Part shown: in pieces, positions 9,015 to 17,759 of the stretch | Layout of the letters: each line of letters begins with the position of its first letter | How positions within the stretch are numbered: the first letter of the stretch is position 1 | NCBI GenBank assembly: GCA_042408595.1 | Contig: JBHOQX010000041.1 | Span: forward strand, 1 to 64,000 | Direction: 5' to 3' | DNA: 64,000 bases | Source of the DNA: JBHOQX01 sp042408595 | GTDB lineage: Bacteria; Chloroflexota; Chloroflexia; Chloroflexales; Roseiflexaceae | Notes under the pieces: model-generated | Database searches by the model: none | Seen by the model: only the letters and a program-made list of their open reading frames with translations | What the model was told of the DNA's origin: nothing | Position numbers and translations under genes: made by a program

Positions 9015-9872
9015 TCAATGCACGCTCATATCCGGGCCGGCGTCGATCAGCGCGCGCGCCATTGTCCGGTACGCTGCCGTGCGGCCGATGTAATCGAGCG
9101 CGGTGCGGTTCGCGCGAATGTCGCGTGGCGCGACGATCCCCTGATTGTGCCAGGCGGCAAGCACCGGCCACGACACAGGGACTCGCTCGTAGCGGGCCCG
9201 GATCAGGCCGCGCTCCAGGTTGGCCGCCAGATATTCGACCGCCATCTGCGGGTCGGCGATCTCGCGCGTGATCGCGACGTACAGCGCGGCCTGCGAGCGG
9301 TACTGCTCTGGGCGGATGTGGCTGCCGGCGACCCCGACTGGCTCATACAGCGGGGTGGCTGGCGCGGGCAGCGGGATCTCGCCACGCAGGATCTCCGCTG
9401 CGACCGACGGCCGCAGATTCGCTGGCCAGACGGTAAAGTTGGCCCCACCGAGCTCGTTCACACGCAACTGTGCTACCTGGTAGAGCGGCGAGGCCGGCCG
9501 TAGCGCGGCGACCTCCGCATCCAGCCAGCCGATGTGCTCGCTGTACAGGATTTGCGCCAAGGTCACCGCGAACTCGCGCCGGGTCATCCCCGACAGCGCC
9601 GGGCGATTGTGGCGCGCGGCCGCGGCCAGGATCGCCGGGCGCAACGCGCGCATCTCTTCGGCGAAGGACGGCAGCACAAACGGCTCGATGGTCGGTGCGG
9701 GGCCATCACTCCCCCAGAGCGCCTCGTCGAGTGGCGGCGTGGCGGCGGGCGCCAGCGTTTCGGCGGCGTTCACAAGCCAGGTGTGCGGCGTGAGCAGCGT
9801 GGCACACAACACCGCGCTAATCAGCACCCAATGTCCTAGCCGGCGCACGCCTGACGAAGCTGTTTTGTGCAT
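9015..9872 (-). CDS. Secreted helical protein of unknown function
   Basis: The 285-residue product starts with a signal peptide or membrane anchor (LGHWVLISAVLCATLL, with a cut site near NAAET). The mature part is helix-rich, with MTRREFAVTLAQILYSEHIGW, FTVWPANLRPSVAAEIL and a C-terminal AVEYLAANLERGLIRARYE...LAAWHNQGIV. That pattern faintly recalls lysozyme-like transglycosylase folds, but I cannot place the catalytic residues, so the function is open. The start at 9872 has a GAGGAGT site just upstream. The gene converges on the preceding membrane-protein gene. Confidence 0.5.
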   Translation of the reverse strand: MHKTASSGVRRLGHWVLISAVLCATLLTPHTWLVNAAETLAPAATPPLDEALWGSDGPAPTIEPFVLPSFAEEMRALRPAILAAAARHNRPALSGMTRREFAVTLAQILYSEHIGWLDAEVAALRPASPLYQVAQLRVNELGGANFTVWPANLRPSVAAEILRGEIPLPAPATPLYEPVGVAGSHIRPEQYRSQAALYVAITREIADPQMAVEYLAANLERGLIRARYERVPVSWPVLAAWHNQGIVAPRDIRANRTALDYIGRTAAYRTMARALIDAGPDMSVH

Positions 9873-10113
9873 CCGACTCCTCGCTTCGGTCGGCAGGGAA
9901 AACAGACGCGCCGGCGCTGGCGTGCCATGAGGCGGGGCACTTCCCCCTTTCCCTTCAGATCCAGGCCGCCGCAACCGTGCGGCAGCGGCTTGCAATCCAT
10001 CTCACGGGCTCCGAGTATATGCTCGCAGTACCGCGATGTAAACCGACCTTTGACCGAACGACGCCGGGCGATCGGGGCAAGTTCCGTGCCGCCCCCGGCA
10101 GCCTGCCCTGTGG

Positions 10114-10119
10114 TATAAT
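10114..10119 (+). promoter_or_regulatory. -10 box for the DUF512 gene
   Basis: A perfect TATAAT lies 58 nt upstream of the DUF512 ATG, in a 305-bp divergent gap. No strong -35 hexamer is found 17 nt upstream. Confidence 0.5.
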
Positions 10120-10177
10120 GGCAACAGCAACAGCGCGGCATCCAGTGCTGTTGCCTTTGTGTTTGAGACCAGCAGCC

Positions 10178-11701
10178 ATGGAATATCAGCCGGATCTGAA
10201 AAACATCACCGGCGCAGGCGGCATGATCGCTGAGATCGCACCGGGCAGCATCGCCGCTGAGCTGGGCCTGGCCCCTGGCGACACCCTGCTGGCGATCAAT
10301 GGACGCGCGCTGCGCGATGTGATCGATTACCGCTTCCTGATCGCCGACGAGCGGGTCGAGTTGCTCGTGCGCCGCGGCGGCGACGAGACGATCTTCGAGG
10401 TCGAAAAGGACGCTGACGACGACCTGGGCATCGAGTTCGTCGAGCCGCTGTTCGACCGGGTGCGCACCTGCAACAATAAGTGCCCGTTCTGCTTTCTGAC
10501 CCAGATGCCGAAAGGCATGCGCCGCTCGCTCTACCTCAAGGACGATGATTACCGCCTCGGCTTCCTGTACGGCAATTTCGTCACGCTGACCAACCTCAAG
10601 GACCAAGACTGGGAGCGGATCGCCGAGCAGCACCTTAGTCCGATGTATGTCTCGATCCACGCGACCGACCGTGCGCTGCGGGCGGTGCTGCTGGGCAAGC
10701 CGGACGTGCCGGACGTGCTGGCGCAGATCCGGCGCCTCGGCGAGCTAGGGATCGCCGTCCACACCCAGATCGTCGCCCTGCCGGAGCTGAACGACGGCCC
10801 GGCGCTGCACCAGAGCATTCGCGATCTGGCCGCGCTGCACCCGATCGTCGAAACCATTGCGGTGGTGCCGGTCGGGCTGACGAAGTACCGCTTCGAACGC
10901 AACCAGCCGCAGAGCATCCGCGGCGCCATCCAGATCCATGAGACGCCGGAGTGGATCGACGCGACCTGGGAGCGCCAGCCGCTGTGGGACGATGCTGTGG
11001 CTGGGAGCGGCACGAACCGTGGTGCCGCTCCCAGCCACGACCTTGGCCATTGCGTCCGCCAGATCGTCGCGGCGGATGTGCCGCTGCGCTGCCACCGGCC
11101 GGACGAGGCCGCGCGCATCCTGGACCTGATCGCGCCCTACCAGCGCCGCTTCCGCGCCGAACTTGGCACGGGCCTGGTGTATCCGTCGGACGAGTTCTAC
11201 CTGCTCGCCGGGCGCCCGCTGCCCCCCGCCGCCACATACGACGGCATGCCGCAGTACTCGAACGGGATCGGCATGGCCCGCGACTTCCTGGACGGCTGGG
11301 CGAAGGCCCGCCGCCGCCTGCCGGCCCGCCTCCCCCGCCCGGCGCGCCTCACGCTGGTTTGCGGCACCTTGATCGCCCCGGTGCTGCGCCGGGTGGCCGC
11401 CCGACTGAACCAGATCGAGAATCTCGACGCGGGACTGCTGCCGGTCGTCAACCAGTTCTTCGGCGAGACGGTCACGGTCTCCGGGCTGCTCACCGGTCAG
11501 GATGTCGCCGCGGCGTTGCGGGCGGCCGGCGCGGAGCGCGCTCTGCTGCCGCGGCTGATGTTCGACCACACCGGCGCGCGCACGATCGACGAGTACACGC
11601 CAGAGCGGATCGCCGGCGAGTCGGGCGCGCGCGTGGCGGTCGCCGGGGAGCCGGAGGAGATCGCCCGCTACGTCCGCGCGCTGGCGAAAGCGGACGTTTG
11701 A
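10178..11701 (+). CDS. DUF512 family PDZ-radical SAM protein (TIGR03279-like)
   Basis: The 507-residue protein has an N-terminal PDZ-like module (residues 10-80, with GSIAAELGLAPGDTLLAING). A [4Fe-4S]-radical SAM-like motif CNNKCPFCF follows, then the family's LYLKDDDYRLGFLYGNF and IHATD signatures, and a C-terminal DUF512 domain. Members occur in cyanobacteria, Chloroflexota and Firmicutes; the reaction is not established. Between about residues 274 and 288 the protein carries an extra stretch encoded by a 17-bp-arm palindrome at 10997-11038 that keeps the frame. The start at 10178 is followed at the far end by der, 13 bp downstream, suggesting co-transcription. Confidence 0.88.
   Translation: MEYQPDLKNITGAGGMIAEIAPGSIAAELGLAPGDTLLAINGRALRDVIDYRFLIADERVELLVRRGGDETIFEVEKDADDDLGIEFVEPLFDRVRTCNNKCPFCFLTQMPKGMRRSLYLKDDDYRLGFLYGNFVTLTNLKDQDWERIAEQHLSPMYVSIHATDRALRAVLLGKPDVPDVLAQIRRLGELGIAVHTQIVALPELNDGPALHQSIRDLAALHPIVETIAVVPVGLTKYRFERNQPQSIRGAIQIHETPEWIDATWERQPLWDDAVAGSGTNRGAAPSHDLGHCVRQIVAADVPLRCHRPDEAARILDLIAPYQRRFRAELGTGLVYPSDEFYLLAGRPLPPAATYDGMPQYSNGIGMARDFLDGWAKARRRLPARLPRPARLTLVCGTLIAPVLRRVAARLNQIENLDAGLLPVVNQFFGETVTVSGLLTGQDVAAALRAAGAERALLPRLMFDHTGARTIDEYTPERIAGESGARVAVAGEPEEIARYVRALAKADV
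10997..11038. repeat. Palindromic element inserted in frame inside the DUF512 gene
   Basis: Perfect 17-nt arms GTGGCTGGGAGCGGCAC (10997-11013) and GTGCCGCTCCCAGCCAC (11022-11038) flank an 8-nt loop. The 42 bp are divisible by three and read through as about 14 residues rich in Gly, Ala and Ser. I found no second copy in the window. Confidence 0.8.
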
Positions 11702-11714
11702 TGGTTCACCGCCC

Positions 11715-13184
11715 ATGAAGCCAATTGTCGCCATCGTCGGTCGGCCGAATGTCGGCAAATCGACCTTTTTTAACCGCCTGATCGGCCAGCGCAAGGCGAT
11801 CGTCGAAGACCTGCCCGGCACCACCCGCGACCGGCTGTACGGCGAGAGCGAGTGGAACGGCCGGCAGTTCACCGTGGTGGATACCGCCGGCCTGCTGCTG
11901 CAGGACGAGCACGACGATGCGCCGCTGGCCGAGATCGCGCGCCGCGCCCGCGAGCAGGCCGAGCTGGCGATCGCCGAGGCCGATGCGATCATCTTCATGG
12001 TCGATACCCGCGAGGGGCTGACCAGCGCCGACACCGACGTGGCCGAGGTGCTGCGCCGGACGAACAAGCCGGTCGTGCTCGCCGCGAACAAGGCCGACAG
12101 CCAGGAGCGCCAGCTCGACGCGGTCGAGTTCTACGCCCTCAACCTCGGCGAGCCGATCCCGATGAGCGCCTACCACGGGATCGGCACCGGCGACGTGCTT
12201 GACCGGCTGGCCGAAGCGCTGCCGGTGGTCGAGGAGGAAGCGGACGAGGCAGCGGTCAACATCGCGATCGTCGGCCGGCCGAACGTCGGCAAGTCCTCGC
12301 TGCTGAACCGCATCCTCGGCCAGGAGCGCAGCGTGGTAAGCGCCGTGCCCGGCACCACCCGCGACAGCATCGACACGCCGATCGAGGTGGACGGCCAGCG
12401 GGTGCTGCTGATCGACACCGCCGGCATCCGGCGGCGCGGCAAGATCGAGCGCGGAATCGAGAAGTACAGCGTGCTCCGCGCGCTGCGGGCGATCGAGCGC
12501 GCCGACGTGGCCCTGCTGTTGATCGACGCGACCGAGGGTGTCACCGCGCAGGACCTGCACATCGCCGGAATGATCCTCGATGCACTGAAGGGCGTGGCCA
12601 TCCTGGTCAACAAGTGGGACTTGGTGATCAAGGATGAGGACACGTTCAACCGGTTCACGGCGCACGTCCGCCGCGAATTCAACTTCATCCCGTATGCGCC
12701 GCTGCTCTTCATCTCGGCGGCGACCGGGCAGCGGGTGGACAAAGTGCTGCCGCTGGCGCTTCAGATCGCCGCCGAACGCAACCGGCGCGTGCCGACCGCC
12801 GCGCTGAACGCCCTGCTGCGCAACGCGACCTACGACCATCCGCCGGCGGCTGTCAAGAAGGGCGCGCACTTACGCATCTATTACGCCACGCAGCCGCAAG
12901 TCGCGCCGCCGGTCTTCCTGTTCTTCGCCAACGACGCCGAGCTGGTACATTGGGGCTACGCCCGCTACCTGGAGAACCGGATTCGCGATCAGTACGGCTT
13001 TATGGGCACGCCGATCAAGGTCGTCTTCCGCAGCCGCGAGGAGGGCGACGGCAAGGGGAAAAAGGGCGGCGGTGCGAAGCACCGGCCGCACGGCGCCCAA
13101 GCCAGCGAGGCCGGCGGGCGCCGGGTGCGCGGGCCCGGCGGCGCGGAGGCCGAGGAGTGGGAGATCGACGAGGCGGGCGAGTAG
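11715..13184 (+). CDS. der: Ribosome-assembly GTPase Der (EngA)
   Basis: Der is the only bacterial GTPase with two tandem G domains and acts in 50S subunit maturation. Both Walker A motifs are present (GRPNVGKST near residue 9 and GRPNVGKSS near 193). Their DTAG and NKAD/NKWD motifs are also present, followed by a KH-like C-terminal domain (YYATQPQVAPPVFLFF). A charged Gly/Lys/Arg-rich tail of about 40 residues (EGDGKGKKGGG onward) extends past the KH domain. The 489-residue length is slightly above the usual 435-490. The gene starts 13 bp after the DUF512 stop. Confidence 0.96.
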   Translation: MKPIVAIVGRPNVGKSTFFNRLIGQRKAIVEDLPGTTRDRLYGESEWNGRQFTVVDTAGLLLQDEHDDAPLAEIARRAREQAELAIAEADAIIFMVDTREGLTSADTDVAEVLRRTNKPVVLAANKADSQERQLDAVEFYALNLGEPIPMSAYHGIGTGDVLDRLAEALPVVEEEADEAAVNIAIVGRPNVGKSSLLNRILGQERSVVSAVPGTTRDSIDTPIEVDGQRVLLIDTAGIRRRGKIERGIEKYSVLRALRAIERADVALLLIDATEGVTAQDLHIAGMILDALKGVAILVNKWDLVIKDEDTFNRFTAHVRREFNFIPYAPLLFISAATGQRVDKVLPLALQIAAERNRRVPTAALNALLRNATYDHPPAAVKKGAHLRIYYATQPQVAPPVFLFFANDAELVHWGYARYLENRIRDQYGFMGTPIKVVFRSREEGDGKGKKGGGAKHRPHGAQASEAGGRRVRGPGGAEAEEWEIDEAGE

Positions 13185-13195
13185 CGCCGCCCCGG

Positions 13196-14389
13196 CTAGA
13201 GCACCCGCCGCACCAGCGGCAGCCGCCGGGCGAGCGCACCGATCAGGACGCAAAGCGGCAGCGCACTGGCCGACGCGAGGGCGAAGCCGAGCAGCGGGTA
13301 GAGCCCGAGCGGCAGCAGCCCGCGATTCAGCAGCGCGATCACCGGGACGTGCAGCAGATAGACGGCATAGGCGCTCGCCGAGAGCTCGGCGGCGAGCGCC
13401 CCCTGGCGGTTGACACGGCGACGGAACAGCCAGAGCAACCCGACCCCCAGCCCGACGAACACCAGCGCCTCCCATAGCGCGAACAGCAGGGCCCGCGGCG
13501 ACGGCCCGCCCATCAGCGCCCCGAACTCCCCACTGAAGAGCAGCGCCGGGAACAGCAGCGCTGCCACGGCCCCAATGGCCAACCAACCGCGCCCCAGGGG
13601 GTCGCTCAGATGCGCCAGCCAGCCGCGCCGCCAGGCCAGCGCGCCGATCACGAACGCGCTGACGTAGGCGGGATAATACGGCAGCCGCAGGCTGAAAAAG
13701 CCGCCCCAGCCGACCGGAAAGGCCAGCCGAACGACATACGTCGCAACGGCCAGCAGCAGGGTGTAGGCCACCAGCGCCCGCCCGGTGGGCGGGGCTGTGG
13801 CGCTTCCAGCCGGCGGAGGCGGCGCCGGGCGCAGGTGGCGCCAGAGGACATAGCCCAGGTCGAACAGCAGCAGATTGAGCAAAAACCAGGTCGGCCCGGT
13901 GCCGACGCCGGTGATAAACGAGGGGTATGACGCCACGAACGTCGACAGCGGCGCGCCCTGCCGCCCGGCAGTCGCCGCGAAGACGATCAACGGGTTGATC
14001 ACCAGGTCGTAGAACAGCAGTGGGACGCCAAGATGGAGCAGCCGGCTCCGGACGAACCCCCACGCGCCGCGCCGGTCATAAGCACCGGGCGTGAAATAGC
14101 CGGCGATCGCGAACAGCAGACCCATGGCGAACGCCTGCGCCGTGAGCCCGAGCCACAGCAGCACTCCGCTGCTCAGGGCGTCCGCCGCCACCGCATCGGC
14201 GTCGGCGGCCAGCCCGCCATAGACGATCGCGACATGCACGATCACGACCAGCGCGATCACCAGAATGCGCAGATTGTCGATAAAGAGCAGTCGCCCGGCC
14301 CGCGGCAGCGCCGGCGCGCCGACCGACGGCCCGGCTTCCGGCGGGCGTTCGGCCAGCGCCTCCTGCACAACGCCTGACCCGCTGGTCAT
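13196..14389 (-). CDS. Acyltransferase 3 family membrane protein
   Basis: The 397-residue protein has about ten transmembrane helices and the start typical of acyltransferase-3 proteins: RLLFIDNLRILVIALVVIVHVA, containing the conserved His on the first helix, and GPTWFLLNLLLFDLGYVLW. These enzymes move acyl groups, often acetyl, onto extracytoplasmic sugars or lipids; the substrate here is unknown. The gene converges on der with only 11 bp between stop codons. The ATG at 14389 follows an acidic/Pro-rich N-terminus of about 30 residues. Confidence 0.75.
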   Translation of the reverse strand: MTSGSGVVQEALAERPPEAGPSVGAPALPRAGRLLFIDNLRILVIALVVIVHVAIVYGGLAADADAVAADALSSGVLLWLGLTAQAFAMGLLFAIAGYFTPGAYDRRGAWGFVRSRLLHLGVPLLFYDLVINPLIVFAATAGRQGAPLSTFVASYPSFITGVGTGPTWFLLNLLLFDLGYVLWRHLRPAPPPPAGSATAPPTGRALVAYTLLLAVATYVVRLAFPVGWGGFFSLRLPYYPAYVSAFVIGALAWRRGWLAHLSDPLGRGWLAIGAVAALLFPALLFSGEFGALMGGPSPRALLFALWEALVFVGLGVGLLWLFRRRVNRQGALAAELSASAYAVYLLHVPVIALLNRGLLPLGLYPLLGFALASASALPLCVLIGALARRLPLVRRVL

Positions 14390-14580
14390 ACGCGCCTCCC
14401 CGCACCCGCTCCGGGCGCGCCGAGCTCTGAATCGGCCTGGATGGCTTTACTATACACGCCCGGTCAAGACAGACGATGACAGACGCCGGGCTCCAGATGA
14501 CGCGTTTGTTATCTCCCCTGCATCGCAGCGCCATGCGGTCCCTGCAAGCTGCAATCGACAAGCTGCGATCTGCAATCGCG

Positions 14581-16161
14581 CTAGGCGGCTTTCGGCTCGA
14601 CCGCGAACTCGGCGTTCCAGGCCTTGTACCCGCCTTCGAGCGCAGCGGCGTTGAACCCGTGCTCCCGAAGCTCGCGCGCCACACGGGCGCTCGTCGCTTC
14701 GTTCGGTCAGGTGCAGTAGGCAACAACCATCCGGGCCCGGTCGGCGTCCGCGATCCAGCTTTCGATCTGATCCGGCACAACCCGCACACTGTCAGGGATC
14801 TGCCCCGGGTCGGCGTCGTACTGGCCACGGGTCCGGACATCCAGCACGACCGGCGGGTGCGGCCCGGCCAGCATCGCCGCCAGCTCGGCCGGGCGGATGC
14901 GCGGCACGTCCGTTCCGTCGGCCTGGAACAGCCCGACCGCGCTCGCCTCGCGCTCCTCGGCCAGCGTGGTGCGGGCGACATGCCGGCCATAGGCCGCGGC
15001 CACCGGCGTGGCCGTCGCGCCGTGGACCACCACCGACACCAGCACGACCACGCCGGTGATCGCCAGGAGCGACTCGGCGCCGGTCGCGCCGGATTGCACC
15101 GCGAGCAGCCCAAGGAGCAGCGAGTTCAGCCCGCGCGGGCCGAACCAGCCGATCACCGCCCGCGCCGCGTTGCTCATGTTGGCGCGGCGCAGCACCAGCC
15201 CGAACGCCAGCGGGCGCACCACGGCGATCAGCACGACCGCCAGCGCCAGCGCCGGCGCCAGCGGCGCCGTACCGAGCAGTGTCGAGAGCACCGCACCGAA
15301 GAGCATGAACGCGGTCAGCATCGCCATCTCGGACGTGACCTCGCCGTACTCCAGAAAGCAGTCGCACAGCGAGACGTTGAACAGCGTGATCGCCAGGCCG
15401 GCGAAGAACGACGCCAGAAAGCCGTCGCCCTGCACCGCCTGCCCGGCGACATATGCCGCCAGCACCAGGCCGATGCCGTAGAGCGCCTGGTATTCGCGCC
15501 GGATGCCGAAGCGCGCGTCGGCCCGGCCCATCAGCCAGGCGCCCACGCCACCGACCAGCAGCCCGACCGCCGGGCTGACCAGCAGCAGCCGCGCCAAAAA
15601 CCCGCCCCAGTCGAGCATCCCGCCGCCTTCGGCCCGCAGCACAGCGATCAGCACCAGCACGATCGGCAGCACGACGATGTCGTTCATTCCCGCTTCGACG
15701 CCGAGCGCCTGCCGCACCGAGCGCGGGATGCGCGGGTCGCGCACGACGTCGCGCAGCACCACCGGGTCGGTCGAGGCGAGCACCGCGCCGAGCAGCAGCG
15801 ACTGCGCCGGCGTCGTCCCCATGATCAGGAAGGCGGCCAGCGCGCCGAGGGCGATCGTGAGCAGCGTGCCGGGGCCGAGCGCGAGGAACGGCACGCGCCA
15901 GTTGCCGCGCAGTTCGTCCAATTGCATGTTGACCGCATCGAGGAACAGCACGAGCGCCAGGCTGATGATCGCGACCGCCTCAAGCACCGGACTGTGAACA
16001 TCGATCGGGATGACGCCGAGCCCGCCGCCGCCGAGCAGCAGGCCCAGGCCGAGGAAGATCATCGGAAAGGAGAGCGGCGCGCGCTCTACGATGCCGGACG
16101 CGAGCGCCGCAACCGTGAGAACGACAGCGACCAGCGCGAACCCCCACACGAGCTCGGTCAT
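14581..16161 (-). CDS. Na+/H+ antiporter (CPA1-like) fused to a rhodanese domain, with an in-frame TGA (candidate selenocysteine)
   Basis: Residues 1-400 form about 12 membrane helices of a CPA1 cation:proton antiporter, with ASTDPVVLRDVV and GVEAGMNDIVVLPIVL matching its ion-binding region. Residues 430-526 are a rhodanese-like domain (VVLDVRTRGQYDADPG, then MVVAYCT). Codon 485 (14709-14707) is TGA. Standard translation stops there, but the same frame continues for 42 codons with PNEATSARVARELREHGF and LEGGYKAW, the expected rest of the domain, to a TAG at 14581. Relatives often have Y-C-S/T-C-P-N-E here, so the TGA replaces the second Cys and the motif becomes C483-T-U485. A hairpin follows the TGA. 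Sec insertion or a nonsense mutation would both fit. The gene lies 75 bp downstream of a histidine kinase gene on the same strand. The start at 16161 has a weak GAGG site. Confidence 0.75.
14666..14701 (-). promoter_or_regulatory. SECIS-like hairpin after the in-frame TGA
   Basis: Counting from the base after the TGA, nt 6-11 (CGAAGC) pair with nt 36-41 (GCUUCG) and nt 17-21 (GCGCC) with nt 27-31 (GGCGC). The apical loop is CGUGU at nt 22-26. The bacterial SECIS consensus wants an apical loop roughly 16-37 nt after UGA with a G among its first bases; G is second here. GC-rich coding DNA makes hairpins common, so this is supporting evidence only. Confidence 0.45.
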
Positions 16162-16235
16162 GCAAGCGGCCTCACGATCCACATGACGCGCGATTCGAAG
16201 GGCCGCAGCAGCATAGCATGCAGGCGTGCCATTCG

Positions 16236-17642
16236 TCAAACCGGCAGCGTCACCACGAAGGTCGCCCCGTGGCCTTCCTGGCTGTCGACCGCGATCTGGC
16301 CGCCGTGCTGCGCCACAATATGCGCCGTGATCGCCAGCCCCAAGCCGGTGCCCTGCGGCTTGGTCGTGTAGAACGGCTCGAACAGGTGCGGGCGGACATC
16401 CGCCGGGATGCCGCAGCCGGTATCGGCGATGATCGCCTGTACCGCGCCGGGAAGCTCGCGCGTGGCGACCCGCAGCATGCCGCCGTCCGGCATCGCATCG
16501 CATGCGTTCAGCATGAGGTTCAGGAAGACCTGCCGCATCTGGTCGGCGTTGGCCTGCGGCTGCGGCAGGCCGGGCGCGAAGTCGGTGATGACCTGCACGC
16601 TGCCGTGGCGCAGATGGACCTGCACCAGCGCGAGCGTCTCCTCCAGCAGCCGGTTGAGGTCGGTCGGGCCGAGTTCATCGCGCGCGGGGCGGTAGAAATC
16701 GCGCATCCGGGTGATGATCCGGGCGATGCGGCCCAGCTCATCGCGGGCGATCTCCAGAAACGGCCGCTGCGGCGCGTCTGGTGGGAGATCCTGCTCGATC
16801 AGGTAGAGGCTGTTGCGCGCAGCGTAGAGCGGGTTGTTGATCTCGTGCGCTACCGAGGCAGCCAGCTCGCCGACCGCCGCTAGCCGGGCGCTCTGCAGCA
16901 GCTGGGCCTGCGCGGCATCCAGCCGGGCACGGTCCTGCTCGTGGTGCGAGCGCGTCTGCTGCAGGTCGCGCTGGAGCCGGGCCGCCTCGCTGCGCTGGTG
17001 CGCCTCCAGGATCGCCACCGCGGCCAAATCGGCGAGGGCCTGCAGGAAAGGCAGATCGCGCGGGTGGAGCATGTGCGCGTCGGCGCCGCCGTAGAGCACC
17101 AGCGCGCCGATCTGCTGCCGCTCGTGGCGGATGGGCGCGAGCAGGGCGCAAGCCGGCGGCCAGGTGCCGACAAGCTGCCGCATCACGGCGGCGCGCGCCG
17201 TGTCCACCTCGGCGGCGGCCTGCGCCAGTTCCGGCCCGGTCAGCAGGATGGCGCGCGGCGCCAGCAGCGCCCGCCCGGCGATCCCGCGGCCCGCGTCCTG
17301 CGTCAGCGCCGGCAGGAGGCTCGCGCTCGCCGCCCGCAGGCGCAATGTTCCGCCGTCTGCTTCCGCCAGGAAGAGGAGTGCGCCGCCGGCGCCGGGGAAC
17401 AGCTGCTTCGCCTCGCGCGCCACGAGCCGCAGAATCTCGTCCAGCTCGCGCGTCACCAGCAGCGCACTGCTGATCGCCAGCAGGGCGCCGACTCGCGGAT
17501 CGAAGCTCGCAGCGGGGCGGCGGGCGAGGATCGCTGCCTGCGCCTCCAGCTCGCGCACGCGGGCGGTACGCGCCTGGAGCGCGGCGCGGAGCCGGCGCTC
17601 GCGGCCGGCGCGCCCGGTCAACCGTCGATGCCTGGCCATCAT
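16236..17642 (-). CDS. GAF-domain sensor histidine kinase
   Basis: The 468-residue soluble kinase has an N-terminal coiled coil (ALQARTARVRELEAQAAIL), a GAF domain (about 50-215), a second coiled coil, a HisKA domain with phospho-His near 266 (SVAHEINNPL) and a HATPase_c domain. The last shows N box NLMLNACDAM, G1 DTGCGIP, F box and G2 GTGLGLAI. There is no membrane segment, so it senses an internal signal through GAF. It is divergent from the response regulator at 17760, its likely partner, and lies just upstream of the antiporter-rhodanese gene. MM at the start gives 17642 or 17639. Confidence 0.9.
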   Translation of the reverse strand: MMARHRRLTGRAGRERRLRAALQARTARVRELEAQAAILARRPAASFDPRVGALLAISSALLVTRELDEILRLVAREAKQLFPGAGGALLFLAEADGGTLRLRAASASLLPALTQDAGRGIAGRALLAPRAILLTGPELAQAAAEVDTARAAVMRQLVGTWPPACALLAPIRHERQQIGALVLYGGADAHMLHPRDLPFLQALADLAAVAILEAHQRSEAARLQRDLQQTRSHHEQDRARLDAAQAQLLQSARLAAVGELAASVAHEINNPLYAARNSLYLIEQDLPPDAPQRPFLEIARDELGRIARIITRMRDFYRPARDELGPTDLNRLLEETLALVQVHLRHGSVQVITDFAPGLPQPQANADQMRQVFLNLMLNACDAMPDGGMLRVATRELPGAVQAIIADTGCGIPADVRPHLFEPFYTTKPQGTGLGLAITAHIVAQHGGQIAVDSQEGHGATFVVTLPV

Positions 17643-17759
17643 CTCACCATCGATGCTGCTCCCAACCCGCCGAACCTCGGCAGCGCGACATCCGCCAGAG
17701 ATATGCTATATTGTATCGCGAACATGAACCGGCCCACCGCCCCTGCCCGGAGCGCTGCC

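Noticed and set aside
14476..16371. A 631-codon plus-strand open frame opposite the antiporter gene
   Set aside because: It is His/Arg/Gln-rich with no family look and is fully antisense to a well-supported membrane protein, so it is a GC-driven shadow.
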